A stretch of DNA of 64,000 bases from CAVVPY01 sp963750295 (GCA_963750295.1 CAVVPY010000001.1:1674001-1738000), one strand, 5' to 3'. Counted from the first letter of the stretch, positions 44,023 through 52,048 are shown. The notes: generated by a model not told the origin, from the letters alone. Numbers and translations are program-made.

Positions 44023-44354
44023 TGACACCACCGGACTACCGCTTCAGCCTCGCCAACGAGCGAACGTTCCTGTCGTGGATGCGCACCTCGCTCGGGCTCA
44101 TCGCCGGTGGGATCGCGCTCACCCAGCTCGTGCCGGACAACTCGGTCGGCTGGTTGCGGGACGCGATCGGCGTGCTGCTCGTGCTGGTCGGCGGCGTGTC
44201 GGCCGGGCAGGCGTACTACCGGTGGCGTCGGGTCGAGCAGGCGATGCGCAACGGCGAGCCGTTGCCCGATTCGGTGCCGTTACAGGTGATCGCCATCGTG
44301 ATCGCGCTCATCGCCCTAGCCGCTGTCGGCGTGCTCATTGCGCAGTGGACGTGA
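44022..44354 (+). CDS. YidH/DUF202 family membrane protein
   Basis: A 110-residue protein with three helices: the signature ANERTFLSWMRTSLGLIAGG (residues about 11-30), then WLRDAIGVLLVLVGGVSAG and VIAIVIALIALAAVGVLIA. Function unknown. Its ATG shares a base with the RpiR stop (TGATG). Confidence 0.87.
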   Translation: MTPPDYRFSLANERTFLSWMRTSLGLIAGGIALTQLVPDNSVGWLRDAIGVLLVLVGGVSAGQAYYRWRRVEQAMRNGEPLPDSVPLQVIAIVIALIALAAVGVLIAQWT

Positions 44355-44374
44355 TCGCGGCGCCCGAGAGGCAC

Positions 44375-44453
44375 CTTTGCCCCGCGTAGGGAGGCTGGAC
44401 GCGCGGTTGCGGGTCGATCAGCGGGGCAAGGAGGGTCGATCAGCGGGGCAAAG
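44375..44453. repeat. Intergenic palindromic repeat, copy C
   Basis: Between the convergent DUF202 and murQ genes. CCTTTGCCCCGC lies at 44374-44385; then two exact copies of GGGTCGATCAGCGGGGCAA at 44411-44429 and 44433-44451, spaced 22 bases. CTTTGCCCCGC pairs with GCGGGGCAAAG at 44443-44453. The 19-base unit is identical to one at 12788-12806. Confidence 0.75.
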
Positions 44454-44465
44454 CTGACGGGCGGG

Positions 44466-45371
44466 TCAGCGGATGGCCGCGCGCACCACTCCGCCGACCC
44501 GCGCCAACCGTTCGCGCGCGTCGGCGATGTCGCACCCGGCGAGCAGGGATACCAGCGCCACCTTGACCTCGCCGTCGGCACGATCGAGCGCGTCGACGCA
44601 TTCGGCCTCCGACCGCTCGGTGGCTTGCTCGAGGATCGCTACCGATCTGCCGCGCAACTTCGCGTTCGTCGCCACCATGTCGACCATCAGGTTCGAGTAG
44701 GTGCGGCCCAATGCGACGGCCAGGGCGGTCGACAGCGAGTTGAGCACCAACTTCTGCGCCGACGCCGCCTTCATCCGGGTAGAGCCGATGACCGCCTCCG
44801 GCCCGGTGTCGACCGCCACGTGCACATCGACCAGTCCCGCCATCGGCGCCGTCGGATTCGATGACACCAGGGCGGTGAACGCGCCTGCCACGCGCGCCGC
44901 GAGCAGCGCGCCCTCGACGTAGGGTGTGCGCCCGCTCGCGGTCAGTCCCACCACGACGTCGGCCTCGCTCACTCCGGCGATGTCCGCCGCGCCTTCGTGC
45001 GCGCTGTCCTCGATGCCCTCGGCGGCACGACGCAGTGCGGCGTCCCCGCCCGCAAGGTGCGCCACGACGACGTCGCTGCCGAGCCGGTAGGTCGGGGCGA
45101 GTTCGGCCGCGTCGGCGACGGCGACCCGCCCGCTGGTGCCGGCACCGACGTAGTGCAGCCGACCACCGGCACGCACGCGCTCGACGGTGGCCTCGACGAG
45201 CACCGTGAGCTCAGGCACACACGCCGCCACCGCTGCCGGGACGAGCGCGTCCTCGGCATTGAGCAGGCGAAGCACCTCGGCAGTGTCGACGACGTCGAGG
45301 TCGACGGTGCGGGGGTTGCGCGACTCGGTCGTCGCCGTCACCCGGACGAGGGGATGGTCGGTCTGCCTCAT
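44466..45371 (-). CDS. murQ: N-acetylmuramic acid 6-phosphate etherase
   Basis: A 301-residue SIS-fold lyase that splits MurNAc-6-P into GlcNAc-6-P and D-lactate. The opening TTESRNPRTVDLDVVDTAEV (residues about 14-33) is diagnostic; LHYVGAGTSGRVAVADAAEL (about 72-91) carries the active-site Glu, followed by APTYRLG and EGIEDSAHEGA. Length is normal. It converges on the kinase/regulator operon and has its own promoter region with an inverted repeat. Confidence 0.93.
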   Translation of the reverse strand: MRQTDHPLVRVTATTESRNPRTVDLDVVDTAEVLRLLNAEDALVPAAVAACVPELTVLVEATVERVRAGGRLHYVGAGTSGRVAVADAAELAPTYRLGSDVVVAHLAGGDAALRRAAEGIEDSAHEGAADIAGVSEADVVVGLTASGRTPYVEGALLAARVAGAFTALVSSNPTAPMAGLVDVHVAVDTGPEAVIGSTRMKAASAQKLVLNSLSTALAVALGRTYSNLMVDMVATNAKLRGRSVAILEQATERSEAECVDALDRADGEVKVALVSLLAGCDIADARERLARVGGVVRAAIR

Positions 45372-45380
45372 GACCGGTTT

Positions 45381-45398
45381 CTACCATCCTGACGGTAG
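45381..45398. promoter_or_regulatory. Inverted repeat in murQ promoter region
   Basis: CTACC (45381-45385) and GGTAG (45394-45398) are inverted arms 8 bases apart, 10 bases upstream of the murQ ATG at 45371. TTTCTAC occurs twice, at 45378-45384 and 45409-45415. A site for the RpiR/MurR-like regulator is possible. Confidence 0.35.
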
Positions 45399-45443
45399 TG
45401 CTGGCACTTTTCTACGGTGCGGGCGTGACGACGGCACGTCGGT

Positions 45444-45456
45444 CACAATGGCTGGG
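45444..45456 (+). promoter_or_regulatory. -10 hexamer, likely leaderless start of LysE-family gene
   Basis: CACAAT at 45444-45449, 6 bases, then GTG at 45456. Confidence 0.4.
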
Positions 45457-46076
45457 TGAACTGGTCTGCCTACGCCACCTACGTCGGCTTCGCCATCATG
45501 CTCGTCCTTGTGCCCGGGGCCGATTTCGCGGTCGTCACTCGCAACGCGCTCGTCGGCGGCGCTGCCCGCGGCCGATCGTGCGCGGCCGGGGTCGCCTGCT
45601 CGAACGCCACTCAGGGGATCGCCGCGGCGACCGGCCTCGGGGTGATCATCGTCCGAGTGCAACCGCTGTTCGAGACGATCCGGTGGCTGGGCATCGGCTA
45701 CCTGATCTTGCTCGCGGTACGAGCGTTGCGGTCCGCCGTGCGCGGCGAGTACGCCGCCGACGACGAGGGCGCCACCGGCACCGGTCGGTGGGGCGGGTTC
45801 AGGCAGGGGTACCTGTCCAACATCACCAACCCGAAAGTGCTCGTCTTCTACCTCGCGGTGCTGCCGCAGTTCCTCGGGCCGGACACGCCGATTGTCGTCC
45901 TCGCGACCTTCGCGCTGACCCATGCCGTCCTGGGCCTGCTCTATCTCTCAACGCTGGTGGCCTTCGTCAGCCGTGCACGCCGCTTCTTCACCCGGCGCGT
46001 GCGCCGCGGCATGGATGTCGCCACCGGCGTCGCGCTGCTCGGCTTCGGCGCCCGGCTCGCCGTCGAGCGGACCTGA
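45456..46076 (+). CDS. LysE family translocator
   Basis: A 206-residue exporter with about six helices. Family marks are LVPGADFAVVTRNALVGGAARG (in parts, residues about 16-37), the RWLGIGYLILLAVRALRSA helix and FRQGYLSNITNPKVLVFYLAVLPQF (residues about 110-134, written here in parts by the conserved N-P-K). Members export amino acids such as lysine, arginine or homoserine. Its last 129 bases overlap the convergent MFS gene. Confidence 0.87.
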   Translation: MNWSAYATYVGFAIMLVLVPGADFAVVTRNALVGGAARGRSCAAGVACSNATQGIAAATGLGVIIVRVQPLFETIRWLGIGYLILLAVRALRSAVRGEYAADDEGATGTGRWGGFRQGYLSNITNPKVLVFYLAVLPQFLGPDTPIVVLATFALTHAVLGLLYLSTLVAFVSRARRFFTRRVRRGMDVATGVALLGFGARLAVERT

Positions 46077-47270
46077 CGACCGCGACGTCAGTACCAGCGC
46101 GAGCGCGGCGCACGCGAACAACGTCGCCATCAGTCCGGCCATGACGAGGACGGTCTGCCGGCCGGTGACACCGGTCAGCGGGGTGGCGAACGCGCCCACG
46201 ACGAAGACCAAGCCGCCCTGCAGCGCGGACGCGGTTCCGCCCGCCCACCGGCCGGCCTGCTGCGCCAGCGCCGTCGTACCCGGGATGCACATCCCCATGC
46301 CGGCGACGATCACGGCGAGCACCGCCCACACGACAGCGAGCGGCGGTGGGCCGGGTACCAGCGCTGCGACGACCGCGAGCCCGAACGCGGCGATCGTCGA
46401 CATCGACAGCCCGACGTTGCGCAACACCGCCGGGCCGAGCCTCACGACGAGGATCCGGAACGTCGCGCTGGCCACCGCCATGCCGGCCGCGTTGCTCGCG
46501 AACAACAGCGTGTACTCACTCTGGCTCAGGTGCAGTTGTTCCTGCAGGACGAACGACGAGCCACCGATGTAGATGAAGAAACCTCCGGTGGCGAAGCACT
46601 GGACGATCACCGGCGCGCGGAAGTGAGGATCGCCGAGCATCTGTCTCATCCGCCGGCCGGAACTGGCCAGCCCGCTGGTGTGCCGTAGCTGCGCCGGCAG
46701 CGTCTCGGGGATGCCGAACAGGACGCCGAGCGTCATCAGCACGCCGACGACGGCCAGGAACGCGAACACCGTCCGCCAGTCACCCACGACGAGGATCAGG
46801 CCGCCGATCGCCGGCGCCACAACCGGGCCGAGCAGGGTTATCGCGGTCAACGTGCCGTAGCGCGCGGCCGCCTCGACGCCGGTGTAGCGATCACTGACCA
46901 CGGCCCGCCCGACCGCCACGCCGCACCCGCCGACCACGCCCTGCAGCAGACGTAGTACGACTAGCAGCAGCCCGCTCGGTGCCAGCGCGCACAGCGCCGA
47001 GAGCACGACGAACGAGACCGCGGCAGCCAGCAGCATCCGCCGCCGGCCCAGCCCGTCGCTGAGCGGGCCGAACAGCAACTGTCCGAGGGCGACGCCGATG
47101 ATGAATGAGGTGATCGTGAGCTGCGCCACGGTTGCCGACGTCGACAGCGAGCGCTGGACCTCGGGCAGCGCCGCGAGGTAGGTGTCGGTCGCCAATGGCC
47201 CGACTCCGGTGACGAGGACGAGAGCGATCAGGGACGGGGCGCGGACGCCGGGCGCCGACCGCTTCGTCAC
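45948..47270 (-). CDS. Bcr/CflA family multidrug MFS transporter
   Basis: A 440-residue efflux protein. Twelve helices; the signature PLATDTYLAALPEVQRSL (residues about 25-42) is typical of Bcr/CflA, followed by GPLSDGLGRRRMLLAAA and LRLLQGVVGGCGVAVGRAVV. The last 45 residues are hydrophilic (EPGAEAEQRDAGGD, HAPGEEAACTADE) and lie in the part overlapping the LysE gene, so they may be an accidental extension. GTG at 47270 follows GATACT (47277-47282) by 6 bases. Confidence 0.87.
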   Translation of the reverse strand: MTKRSAPGVRAPSLIALVLVTGVGPLATDTYLAALPEVQRSLSTSATVAQLTITSFIIGVALGQLLFGPLSDGLGRRRMLLAAAVSFVVLSALCALAPSGLLLVVLRLLQGVVGGCGVAVGRAVVSDRYTGVEAAARYGTLTAITLLGPVVAPAIGGLILVVGDWRTVFAFLAVVGVLMTLGVLFGIPETLPAQLRHTSGLASSGRRMRQMLGDPHFRAPVIVQCFATGGFFIYIGGSSFVLQEQLHLSQSEYTLLFASNAAGMAVASATFRILVVRLGPAVLRNVGLSMSTIAAFGLAVVAALVPGPPPLAVVWAVLAVIVAGMGMCIPGTTALAQQAGRWAGGTASALQGGLVFVVGAFATPLTGVTGRQTVLVMAGLMATLFACAALALVLTSRSSGPLDGEPGAEAEQRDAGGDIHAAAHAPGEEAACTADEGHQR

Positions 47271-47276
47271 AGGAGG

Positions 47277-47282
47277 AGTATC
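47277..47282 (-). promoter_or_regulatory. -10 hexamer, likely leaderless promoter of Bcr/CflA gene
   Basis: On the minus strand GATACT, 6 bases, then GTG at 47270. Confidence 0.45.
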
Positions 47283-47312
47283 GCGCGCGCGATCGAGGGA
47301 ACGCTTGGGGCC

Positions 47313-47798
47313 ATGAACCGTTTCACCGCGACCATCGAGTCCGAAGCCACTGTGAGCGCGACACGCAGCGACGTCTGGGCCGCGTTGACCGACCCGGACG
47401 TGGTGGCACGGCTGACCCCCCTGCTCAAGAGCATCGACGCCGACGGTGACACGTGGCGCTGGACGATGATCAGGATCGCCGCGTTAGGGGTCAGTGTCGT
47501 ACCGGCGTTCACCGAGCAGATGCACTTCGAGGACGGTCACCGCATCGAGTACACGCACCGTCCGCCGGCCGGTGTGTCCGAACGGGCCGGCGCCGAGGGC
47601 TGGTACGAGTTGACCGACGTCGAGAACGGCACGCACCTACAGATCAGCCTCACGCTGGCCGTTGAACTGCCGTTGCCCAAGGCCGCGACGCGAGCGGTCA
47701 CCGGCGTCATGCGCAGCACGATGCGCCGTACCGGCGTCCGGTTCAGCGCGAACCTGCTTCGCCACCTCCACGCGCACGAGGTGCCGAGCCCGGCCTGA
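47313..47798 (+). CDS. SRPBCC family protein
   Basis: A 161-residue START-like protein: FTATIESEATVSATRSDVWA (residues about 4-23), LTDPDVVARLTPLLKSIDAD, EQMHFEDGHRIEYTHRPP and a long C-terminal helix (TRAVTGVMRSTMRRTGVRFS). It probably binds a hydrophobic ligand; none can be named. It is divergent from the MFS gene by 42 bases. Confidence 0.75.
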   Translation: MNRFTATIESEATVSATRSDVWAALTDPDVVARLTPLLKSIDADGDTWRWTMIRIAALGVSVVPAFTEQMHFEDGHRIEYTHRPPAGVSERAGAEGWYELTDVENGTHLQISLTLAVELPLPKAATRAVTGVMRSTMRRTGVRFSANLLRHLHAHEVPSPA

Positions 47799-47812
47799 GC
47801 GAGCTCGCTCGA

Positions 47813-48526
47813 TCAGCGAGACAGCAGCGGCGGCAACACGAGCACCATCGCAGCCGACCACGTCAGGTGCGTCAGCAGCGGCGCGAGGACGCCGCCCGTC
47901 GCGCGGCGCTCCAGCCCGAACAACGTGCCCATCACCACGGCGGCGAAAACGAGCATCAGGTTGCCCGTTGCGATCGTGGTGAGAACGTAGATCGCGGTGG
48001 ACAGGACGACCGGACGGTGCCCCCCGACCGCCGCGTACAGCCCGCCGCGGAAGAACAACTCCTCGGCGGCACCGGTCAGCAACGTCACGAGCAGCACGAG
48101 GGCGAGGTTGCCCTGCCGGGCATGGTCGAGCACGTTGTCGACCACATTTCGCAGCGGATCGATCTCACGCACGATCAGCGCACCCACGACGAAGACGGCG
48201 GCGGCGACGAGGCCGAGGGCCACGGGCGTCACCACCGGACGCCGCAGCGTTCCCCGGAACGGGATATAGCCGAGGTGCAGCGGTCCGGAAGCCACGCCGC
48301 CGACCAGCCACACGGCCGCCACGCCCAGGATCAGCGGATAGAACAACCAGTCGCCGGGCTCGGTCGCGAGGGAGAGACCGAGCAGCGTCGTGCCCAGCAC
48401 GAGAGCGATGCCTGTGACCACCCGCCGCCGCCGGAACTCGGCGTCGGGCTGCCCGTGATCGCGCGGAACCTTGTCGATGAGCGCGGGCCGGACGACCCGC
48501 TCGACGATCGAGGGAACACCCCTCAT
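47813..48526 (-). CDS. CPBP family intramembrane metalloprotease
   Basis: A 237-residue membrane protein (about six helices). The catalytic Glu-Glu-x3-Arg motif is GAAEELFFRGGLYAAV (residues about 152-167), and the second metal motif is LLTHLTWSAAMVL near 220. Family members process prenylated or peptide substrates. It is overlapped by ATGA with the NAD-binding protein gene. Confidence 0.85.
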   Translation of the reverse strand: MRGVPSIVERVVRPALIDKVPRDHGQPDAEFRRRRVVTGIALVLGTTLLGLSLATEPGDWLFYPLILGVAAVWLVGGVASGPLHLGYIPFRGTLRRPVVTPVALGLVAAAVFVVGALIVREIDPLRNVVDNVLDHARQGNLALVLLVTLLTGAAEELFFRGGLYAAVGGHRPVVLSTAIYVLTTIATGNLMLVFAAVVMGTLFGLERRATGGVLAPLLTHLTWSAAMVLVLPPLLSR

Positions 48527-49431
48527 CGCTCGCGCTGCTCCTTGGCTCTGGCCCGGTCCTCGAGCGCGATGCGCACGGCCTCGTCGTACCCGATCGTCGG
48601 GCCGGGGACGAGTTGCTCGATCGAGTAATCGCGTACGACGACCTCATTGGTCATCGAGTCGACCAGATTGCGCGCGGTCGCCATGTCGACGTCGGTCACG
48701 AGGACCAGCCAGCGCGACGACAGCGAAGGGGTCAGCAGCGGGACGCTGAAGCTCGGCAGCCGCCGGCCCTTCACCTTCGCCGCGCGCGTGAGCATGTCGA
48801 CGTAGCGCATCACCTCGGGGCCCCCGATCTCGAACACCCGACCTTCGGCGTCGGGGTGATCCAGGACGCCGACGAGATAGCGGATCACGTCTGCCAGCGC
48901 GATCGGCTGGGTCCGCGTCCGCACCCACTTCGGGGTGATCATCCCGGGCAGGTGGTCGACCAGTTGCCTGGTGATCTCCCACGAGATACCGCCGTGACCG
49001 ACGACGACAGCGGCACGCAGCACGGTGACCGGGACGCCGGCGACAGCGAGCAACTGCTCGACCTGGCGCCGCGAGCGAAGGTGGGCGGACAACTCGCCGT
49101 CGTCCACCCCGAGGCCGCCGAGATAGATGATCCGCGAGACGCCGGCGTCCTTGGCCGCGCCGCCGAAGTTCAGGGCGGCCTCGGCGTCTTTCTCCTCGAA
49201 GTCCTTCGAGTCGAGCGAGTGCACGAGGAAGTAGGCGACGTCCACGCCGTCCATGGCCGCGGCGATGCTCTCGGCATCGGCCACGTCGCCGTAGACGGCC
49301 TTGCCGGCGCCGGTGTACTTCTCCGGCGAGCGCGTCATCGCCCGCACGTCGTGCCCGTCATCGACCAGCGCTCGACTCAGGTGTGAACCGATGAAGCCGG
49401 ACGCGCCCGTGACCAGCACCGTGTTCCCCAT
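48523..49431 (-). CDS. NAD(P)H-binding atypical SDR protein
   Basis: A 302-residue extended SDR. MGNTVLVTGASGFIGSHLSR gives the Rossmann GxxGxxG (residues 9-15), then VYGDVADAESIAAAMDGVDV, VAYFLVHSL and IIYLGGLG. The catalytic Tyr of classical SDRs is not evident, as in the NmrA-like and complex-I-assembly type groups. ATG 49431 is preferred. A palindrome lies 49-66 bases upstream. Confidence 0.83.
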   Translation of the reverse strand: MGNTVLVTGASGFIGSHLSRALVDDGHDVRAMTRSPEKYTGAGKAVYGDVADAESIAAAMDGVDVAYFLVHSLDSKDFEEKDAEAALNFGGAAKDAGVSRIIYLGGLGVDDGELSAHLRSRRQVEQLLAVAGVPVTVLRAAVVVGHGGISWEITRQLVDHLPGMITPKWVRTRTQPIALADVIRYLVGVLDHPDAEGRVFEIGGPEVMRYVDMLTRAAKVKGRRLPSFSVPLLTPSLSSRWLVLVTDVDMATARNLVDSMTNEVVVRDYSIEQLVPGPTIGYDEAVRIALEDRARAKEQRER

Positions 49432-49479
49432 GCCGTCAAGGTTCCCACCAGAGCGCTGCGGTATCCGGTGCGGAACTTC

Positions 49480-49497
49480 GCATGACAAACGTCATGC
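49480..49497. promoter_or_regulatory. Perfect inverted repeat upstream of NAD-binding protein gene
   Basis: GCATGAC (49480-49486), AAAC, GTCATGC (49491-49497): exact 7-base arms, 49 bases upstream of the ATG at 49431. The spacing suits an operator. Confidence 0.4.
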
Positions 49498-49575
49498 TCG
49501 GACACGACATTGCCGGGCGAATCACGCAACTGACGCATATCACTCACCGCAGGGCAGGTCGGGCGCCAGCCGTGC

Positions 49576-50595
49576 TCACGGGTTCGTGTAGGTCCCGGCC
49601 CAGGCGGCGTGCCAGGTCAGCGGACCGAGCAGGCCACTGGAACGGATGCCGTTCAGCGACTGGAGTCGCTTGACCACAACGAGCAGGCCCTGGCCGTAGG
49701 TGGCATTGCCCACCGGGAAGAACCCGCGCGCATGCATCTGATCCTTGAACCGCTTGATCACCGGATCGTTGTCGCCCACGACGTACGACCGCGCGCCAGG
49801 GAAGGACGGGGCGTCGGCGGACGGCGGGGGCGGGGACGACGGCGGCTGCGAGTAGGTCCCGGCCCAGGCGGCGTGCCAGGTCAGCGGACCGAGCAGGCCA
49901 CTGGAACGGATGCCGTTCAGCGACTGGAGTCGCTTGACCACAACGAGCAGGCCCTGGCCGTAGGTGGCATTGCCCACCGGGAAGAACCCGCGCGCATGCA
50001 TCTGATCCTTGAACCGCTTGATCACCGGATCGTTGTCGCCCACGACGTACGAGCGCGAGCTCGGATATGCGGGCGCGTCCGATCCGCCGCCCGCGCCGCC
50101 CGAACCCGGGATGCGGATGTCGCTGATCCGGCCTGAGCGGGCGTCGCCGTCCTCGCGCAGGCCCACGATGCCCGCACAGGTCCAGGGTTGCCAGCCGCGC
50201 AGGCGGTAGAGGATGAGCGCTCGGGCGTCCTGCTCGCCGGGTGAGGCCAGGTTCGGGTAGCCGGTGCCGCCCACGCTGCGCCACGTGTCGAGGTTGAACT
50301 GGTAGGCCCCGTAGTACCCGTTGCCCGTGTTGATCGAGTAGTTGTTGCCCGATTCGCAGTTCCGCAGCCGGTACCAGTCGGAGGCGGACGGGTCGGCGTT
50401 CGCATTGGAGCCTGGCAGGGCCAGGACGACGGCGACGCTTCCGACGGCGAGCACCATCGCGACCTTCGTCGCGATCCAGCGCCGGGCCCGCGGCCGCAGC
50501 GCCGGCAGGCCGGCTTCGGCCCGGACGTCCTCGGCCCAGTGGGTGAAGAAGCCGGACGAGGACGGACGGGAGCCCGGCGGCACGCGTTTGCTCAT
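49576..50595 (-). CDS. Resuscitation-promoting-factor-like transglycosylase with two peptidoglycan-binding modules
   Basis: A 339-residue exported muralytic protein. A membrane/signal segment lies at about 40-65 (IATKVAMVLAVGSVAVVLAL). The Rpf catalytic domain follows at about 68-145: DWYRLRNCESGNNYSINTGN with the catalytic Glu and YYGAYQFNLDTWRSVGG. Two modules (about 185-252 and 273-339) each read SYVVGDNDPVIKRFKDQMHA to PLTWHAAWAGTY and resemble peptidoglycan-binding domain 1; their DNA is identical over 201 bases. GGAGGG 10 bases upstream supports ATG 50595. Rpf-type enzymes cleave cell wall and wake dormant cells. Confidence 0.88.
   Translation of the reverse strand: MSKRVPPGSRPSSSGFFTHWAEDVRAEAGLPALRPRARRWIATKVAMVLAVGSVAVVLALPGSNANADPSASDWYRLRNCESGNNYSINTGNGYYGAYQFNLDTWRSVGGTGYPNLASPGEQDARALILYRLRGWQPWTCAGIVGLREDGDARSGRISDIRIPGSGGAGGGSDAPAYPSSRSYVVGDNDPVIKRFKDQMHARGFFPVGNATYGQGLLVVVKRLQSLNGIRSSGLLGPLTWHAAWAGTYSQPPSSPPPPSADAPSFPGARSYVVGDNDPVIKRFKDQMHARGFFPVGNATYGQGLLVVVKRLQSLNGIRSSGLLGPLTWHAAWAGTYTNP
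49588..49788. repeat. Exact 201-bp intragenic repeat, copy 1
   Basis: Identical base for base to 49852-50052, offset 264 bases (88 codons), so in frame. It encodes the second wall-binding module of the Rpf-like protein. Confidence 0.95.
49852..50052. repeat. Exact 201-bp intragenic repeat, copy 2
   Basis: Partner of 49588-49788; encodes the first wall-binding module. The 63 bases between copies encode a Pro/Ser linker. Confidence 0.95.
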
Positions 50596-50605
50596 GCGAC
50601 TCGTT

Positions 50606-50700
50606 CCCTCCGACGGCGCCACCTGGTGGTGCGCGGCCCCGTCCTCGGCCCGATTCCGCCGCTCAGGACGAATCGGTGGCGACTCGGTGTCGCCTCATTA
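50606..50700 (-). promoter_or_regulatory. Structured leader upstream of the Rpf-like gene
   Basis: Three hairpins precede the Shine-Dalgarno sequence: GGCGAC/GTCGCC (50678-50683 with 50689-50694), CCGATTC/GAATCGG (50650-50656 with 50670-50676) and GCGCCACC/GGTGGTGC (50616-50623 with 50625-50632, one G-U). In related actinobacteria rpf genes are often under ydaO-type c-di-AMP riboswitches. I cannot align this leader to that consensus, so it is only a candidate regulatory RNA. Confidence 0.35.
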
Positions 50701-50856
50701 GCAACAACCGTCACACACGAAACACAACTAGACAACCCCTAAGCCCGGAAAATAACCCGCCGCGGCGGCGTGGCTAGCCCGGGTCAACCTCATGTCGTGA
50801 TATCGGCAGGGCCCGCGCAGACCTGACGGCGGGCGCCGGGTGGGGCGCGCGAGGAC

Positions 50857-50869
50857 CAGAATGGGACAG
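50857..50869 (+). promoter_or_regulatory. -10 hexamer, likely leaderless start of GNAT gene
   Basis: CAGAAT at 50857-50862, 6 bases, then GTG at 50869. Confidence 0.4.
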
Positions 50870-51357
50870 TGCAGATCCGAGCCGCTGTCCCCGCCGACTG
50901 GCCGTCGATCCGGCCGTTCTTCCGTACGATCGTCGCCGCCGGCGAGACCTACTGCTACGACCGCGACCTGGACGGCGATGCCGCCCGCGACACCTGGCTG
51001 GTGCCGGCACCCGGCCGCACCTTCGTCGCGGTCGACCACGCGGGCCGCGTGCTCGGCACCGCGAAGTCGCATCGCAACCAGGCCGGGCCGGGCGCGCACG
51101 TGGCGACGGCGGGCTTCATGGTCGATCCGAGCTGCGGGGTCCGCGGCGTGGGTCGGGCGCTGGCCGAGCACGTGCTCGACTGGGCCCGCGCACAGGGCTT
51201 TCGGGCCATGCAGTTCAACGCCGTGGTCGAGACGAACACCCGCGCGGTCGCACTGTGGCGGTCGTTGGGCTTCGAGGTCGTCGGGACGGTGCCTGGCGCG
51301 TTCGATCACCCGCAGCAGGGCCTCGTCGGCCTGCATGTGATGCACCGACTGCTGTAG
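50869..51357 (+). CDS. GNAT family N-acetyltransferase
   Basis: A 162-residue acetyltransferase. MQIRAAVPADWPSIRPFFRT opens it; ATAGFMVDPSCGVRGVGRALAEHV includes the acetyl-CoA turn (R-G-V-G-R-A, residues about 91-96), and NAVVETNTRAVALWRSLGFE the C-terminal part. Substrate unknown. Confidence 0.85.
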   Translation: MQIRAAVPADWPSIRPFFRTIVAAGETYCYDRDLDGDAARDTWLVPAPGRTFVAVDHAGRVLGTAKSHRNQAGPGAHVATAGFMVDPSCGVRGVGRALAEHVLDWARAQGFRAMQFNAVVETNTRAVALWRSLGFEVVGTVPGAFDHPQQGLVGLHVMHRLL

Positions 51358-51367
51358 CCCAGCCCCG

Positions 51368-52036
51368 TCAGGACTGCTTTTCGGCGGCCAGCGCGCGCAT
51401 CTTTGCCGCCGTCTTACGTCGACCCGGGATGGCGTACGGCGCCCTGCCGCGGACCTCCGCCATGACGCGCTTGGTCAGCCCGACCGGACTCTCGTCCGGC
51501 TGCACCTGGCCGCCGCTGGGCTCGAAGAACTCGACTCGGATCCTGGGACGGCGCGGGAACCGGACGATGTCCACGGCACCGACGATGCTCGCCCCGACCA
51601 CGTGCGTCTCGGGAACCGCCAGCACGAGCCGTCCAGCCCCGCTCAGCGGCCGTAACGCGCGGCCCCGCGACACCGTGCCCTCGGGGAACACGCCGATGCA
51701 TTCCCCGTTGCTCAGATGGCTGATCGCGGCAGCCAGGGCGGCGCGGTCGCCCCGTCCGCGCTCAATCGGAACCTGCCCCATCCGGTCGAGGACCCAACCC
51801 ACGACGGGGTTCTTCCACAACGATGACTTGGCCAGCGCGCGCACCTGCGTGCCGCCGGCGGCGACGCCGACGACCAGCGGATCCCAGGCGCTGTCGTGGT
51901 TGGCCATCAGCACCGTGGCCCCTGACGTCGGCAGATGTTCACGGCCGACGACCTCGAGCCGGCCCCACCATCTGACGAAGGGCGTGGCCACGATCATCAC
52001 GATGCGGTAGGTCAAGGTCACTCTCGCATCGGCCAC
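51368..52036 (-). CDS. 1-acyl-sn-glycerol-3-phosphate acyltransferase family (PlsC)
   Basis: A 222-residue acyltransferase of phospholipid synthesis. Block I is LMANHDSAWDPLVVG (His-x4-Asp, residues about 42-56), block II-III includes VPIERGRGDRAAL and GVFPEGTVSRG (about 120-130). The GTG at 52036 comes 6 bases after GATGCT (52043-52048, minus strand). A GTG at 52021 (VTLTYRIVM) is an alternative. Confidence 0.83.
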   Translation of the reverse strand: MADARVTLTYRIVMIVATPFVRWWGRLEVVGREHLPTSGATVLMANHDSAWDPLVVGVAAGGTQVRALAKSSLWKNPVVGWVLDRMGQVPIERGRGDRAALAAAISHLSNGECIGVFPEGTVSRGRALRPLSGAGRLVLAVPETHVVGASIVGAVDIVRFPRRPRIRVEFFEPSGGQVQPDESPVGLTKRVMAEVRGRAPYAIPGRRKTAAKMRALAAEKQS

Positions 52037-52042
52037 GATGCC

Positions 52043-52048
52043 AGCATC
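52043..52048 (-). promoter_or_regulatory. -10 hexamer, likely leaderless promoter of PlsC-like gene
   Basis: On the minus strand GATGCT, exactly 6 bases, then GTG at 52036. Confidence 0.4.

Noticed and set aside
50606..50700. Firm call of a c-di-AMP riboswitch
   Set aside because: The hairpins are visible, but I could not match the ydaO consensus by eye; kept only as a candidate leader.
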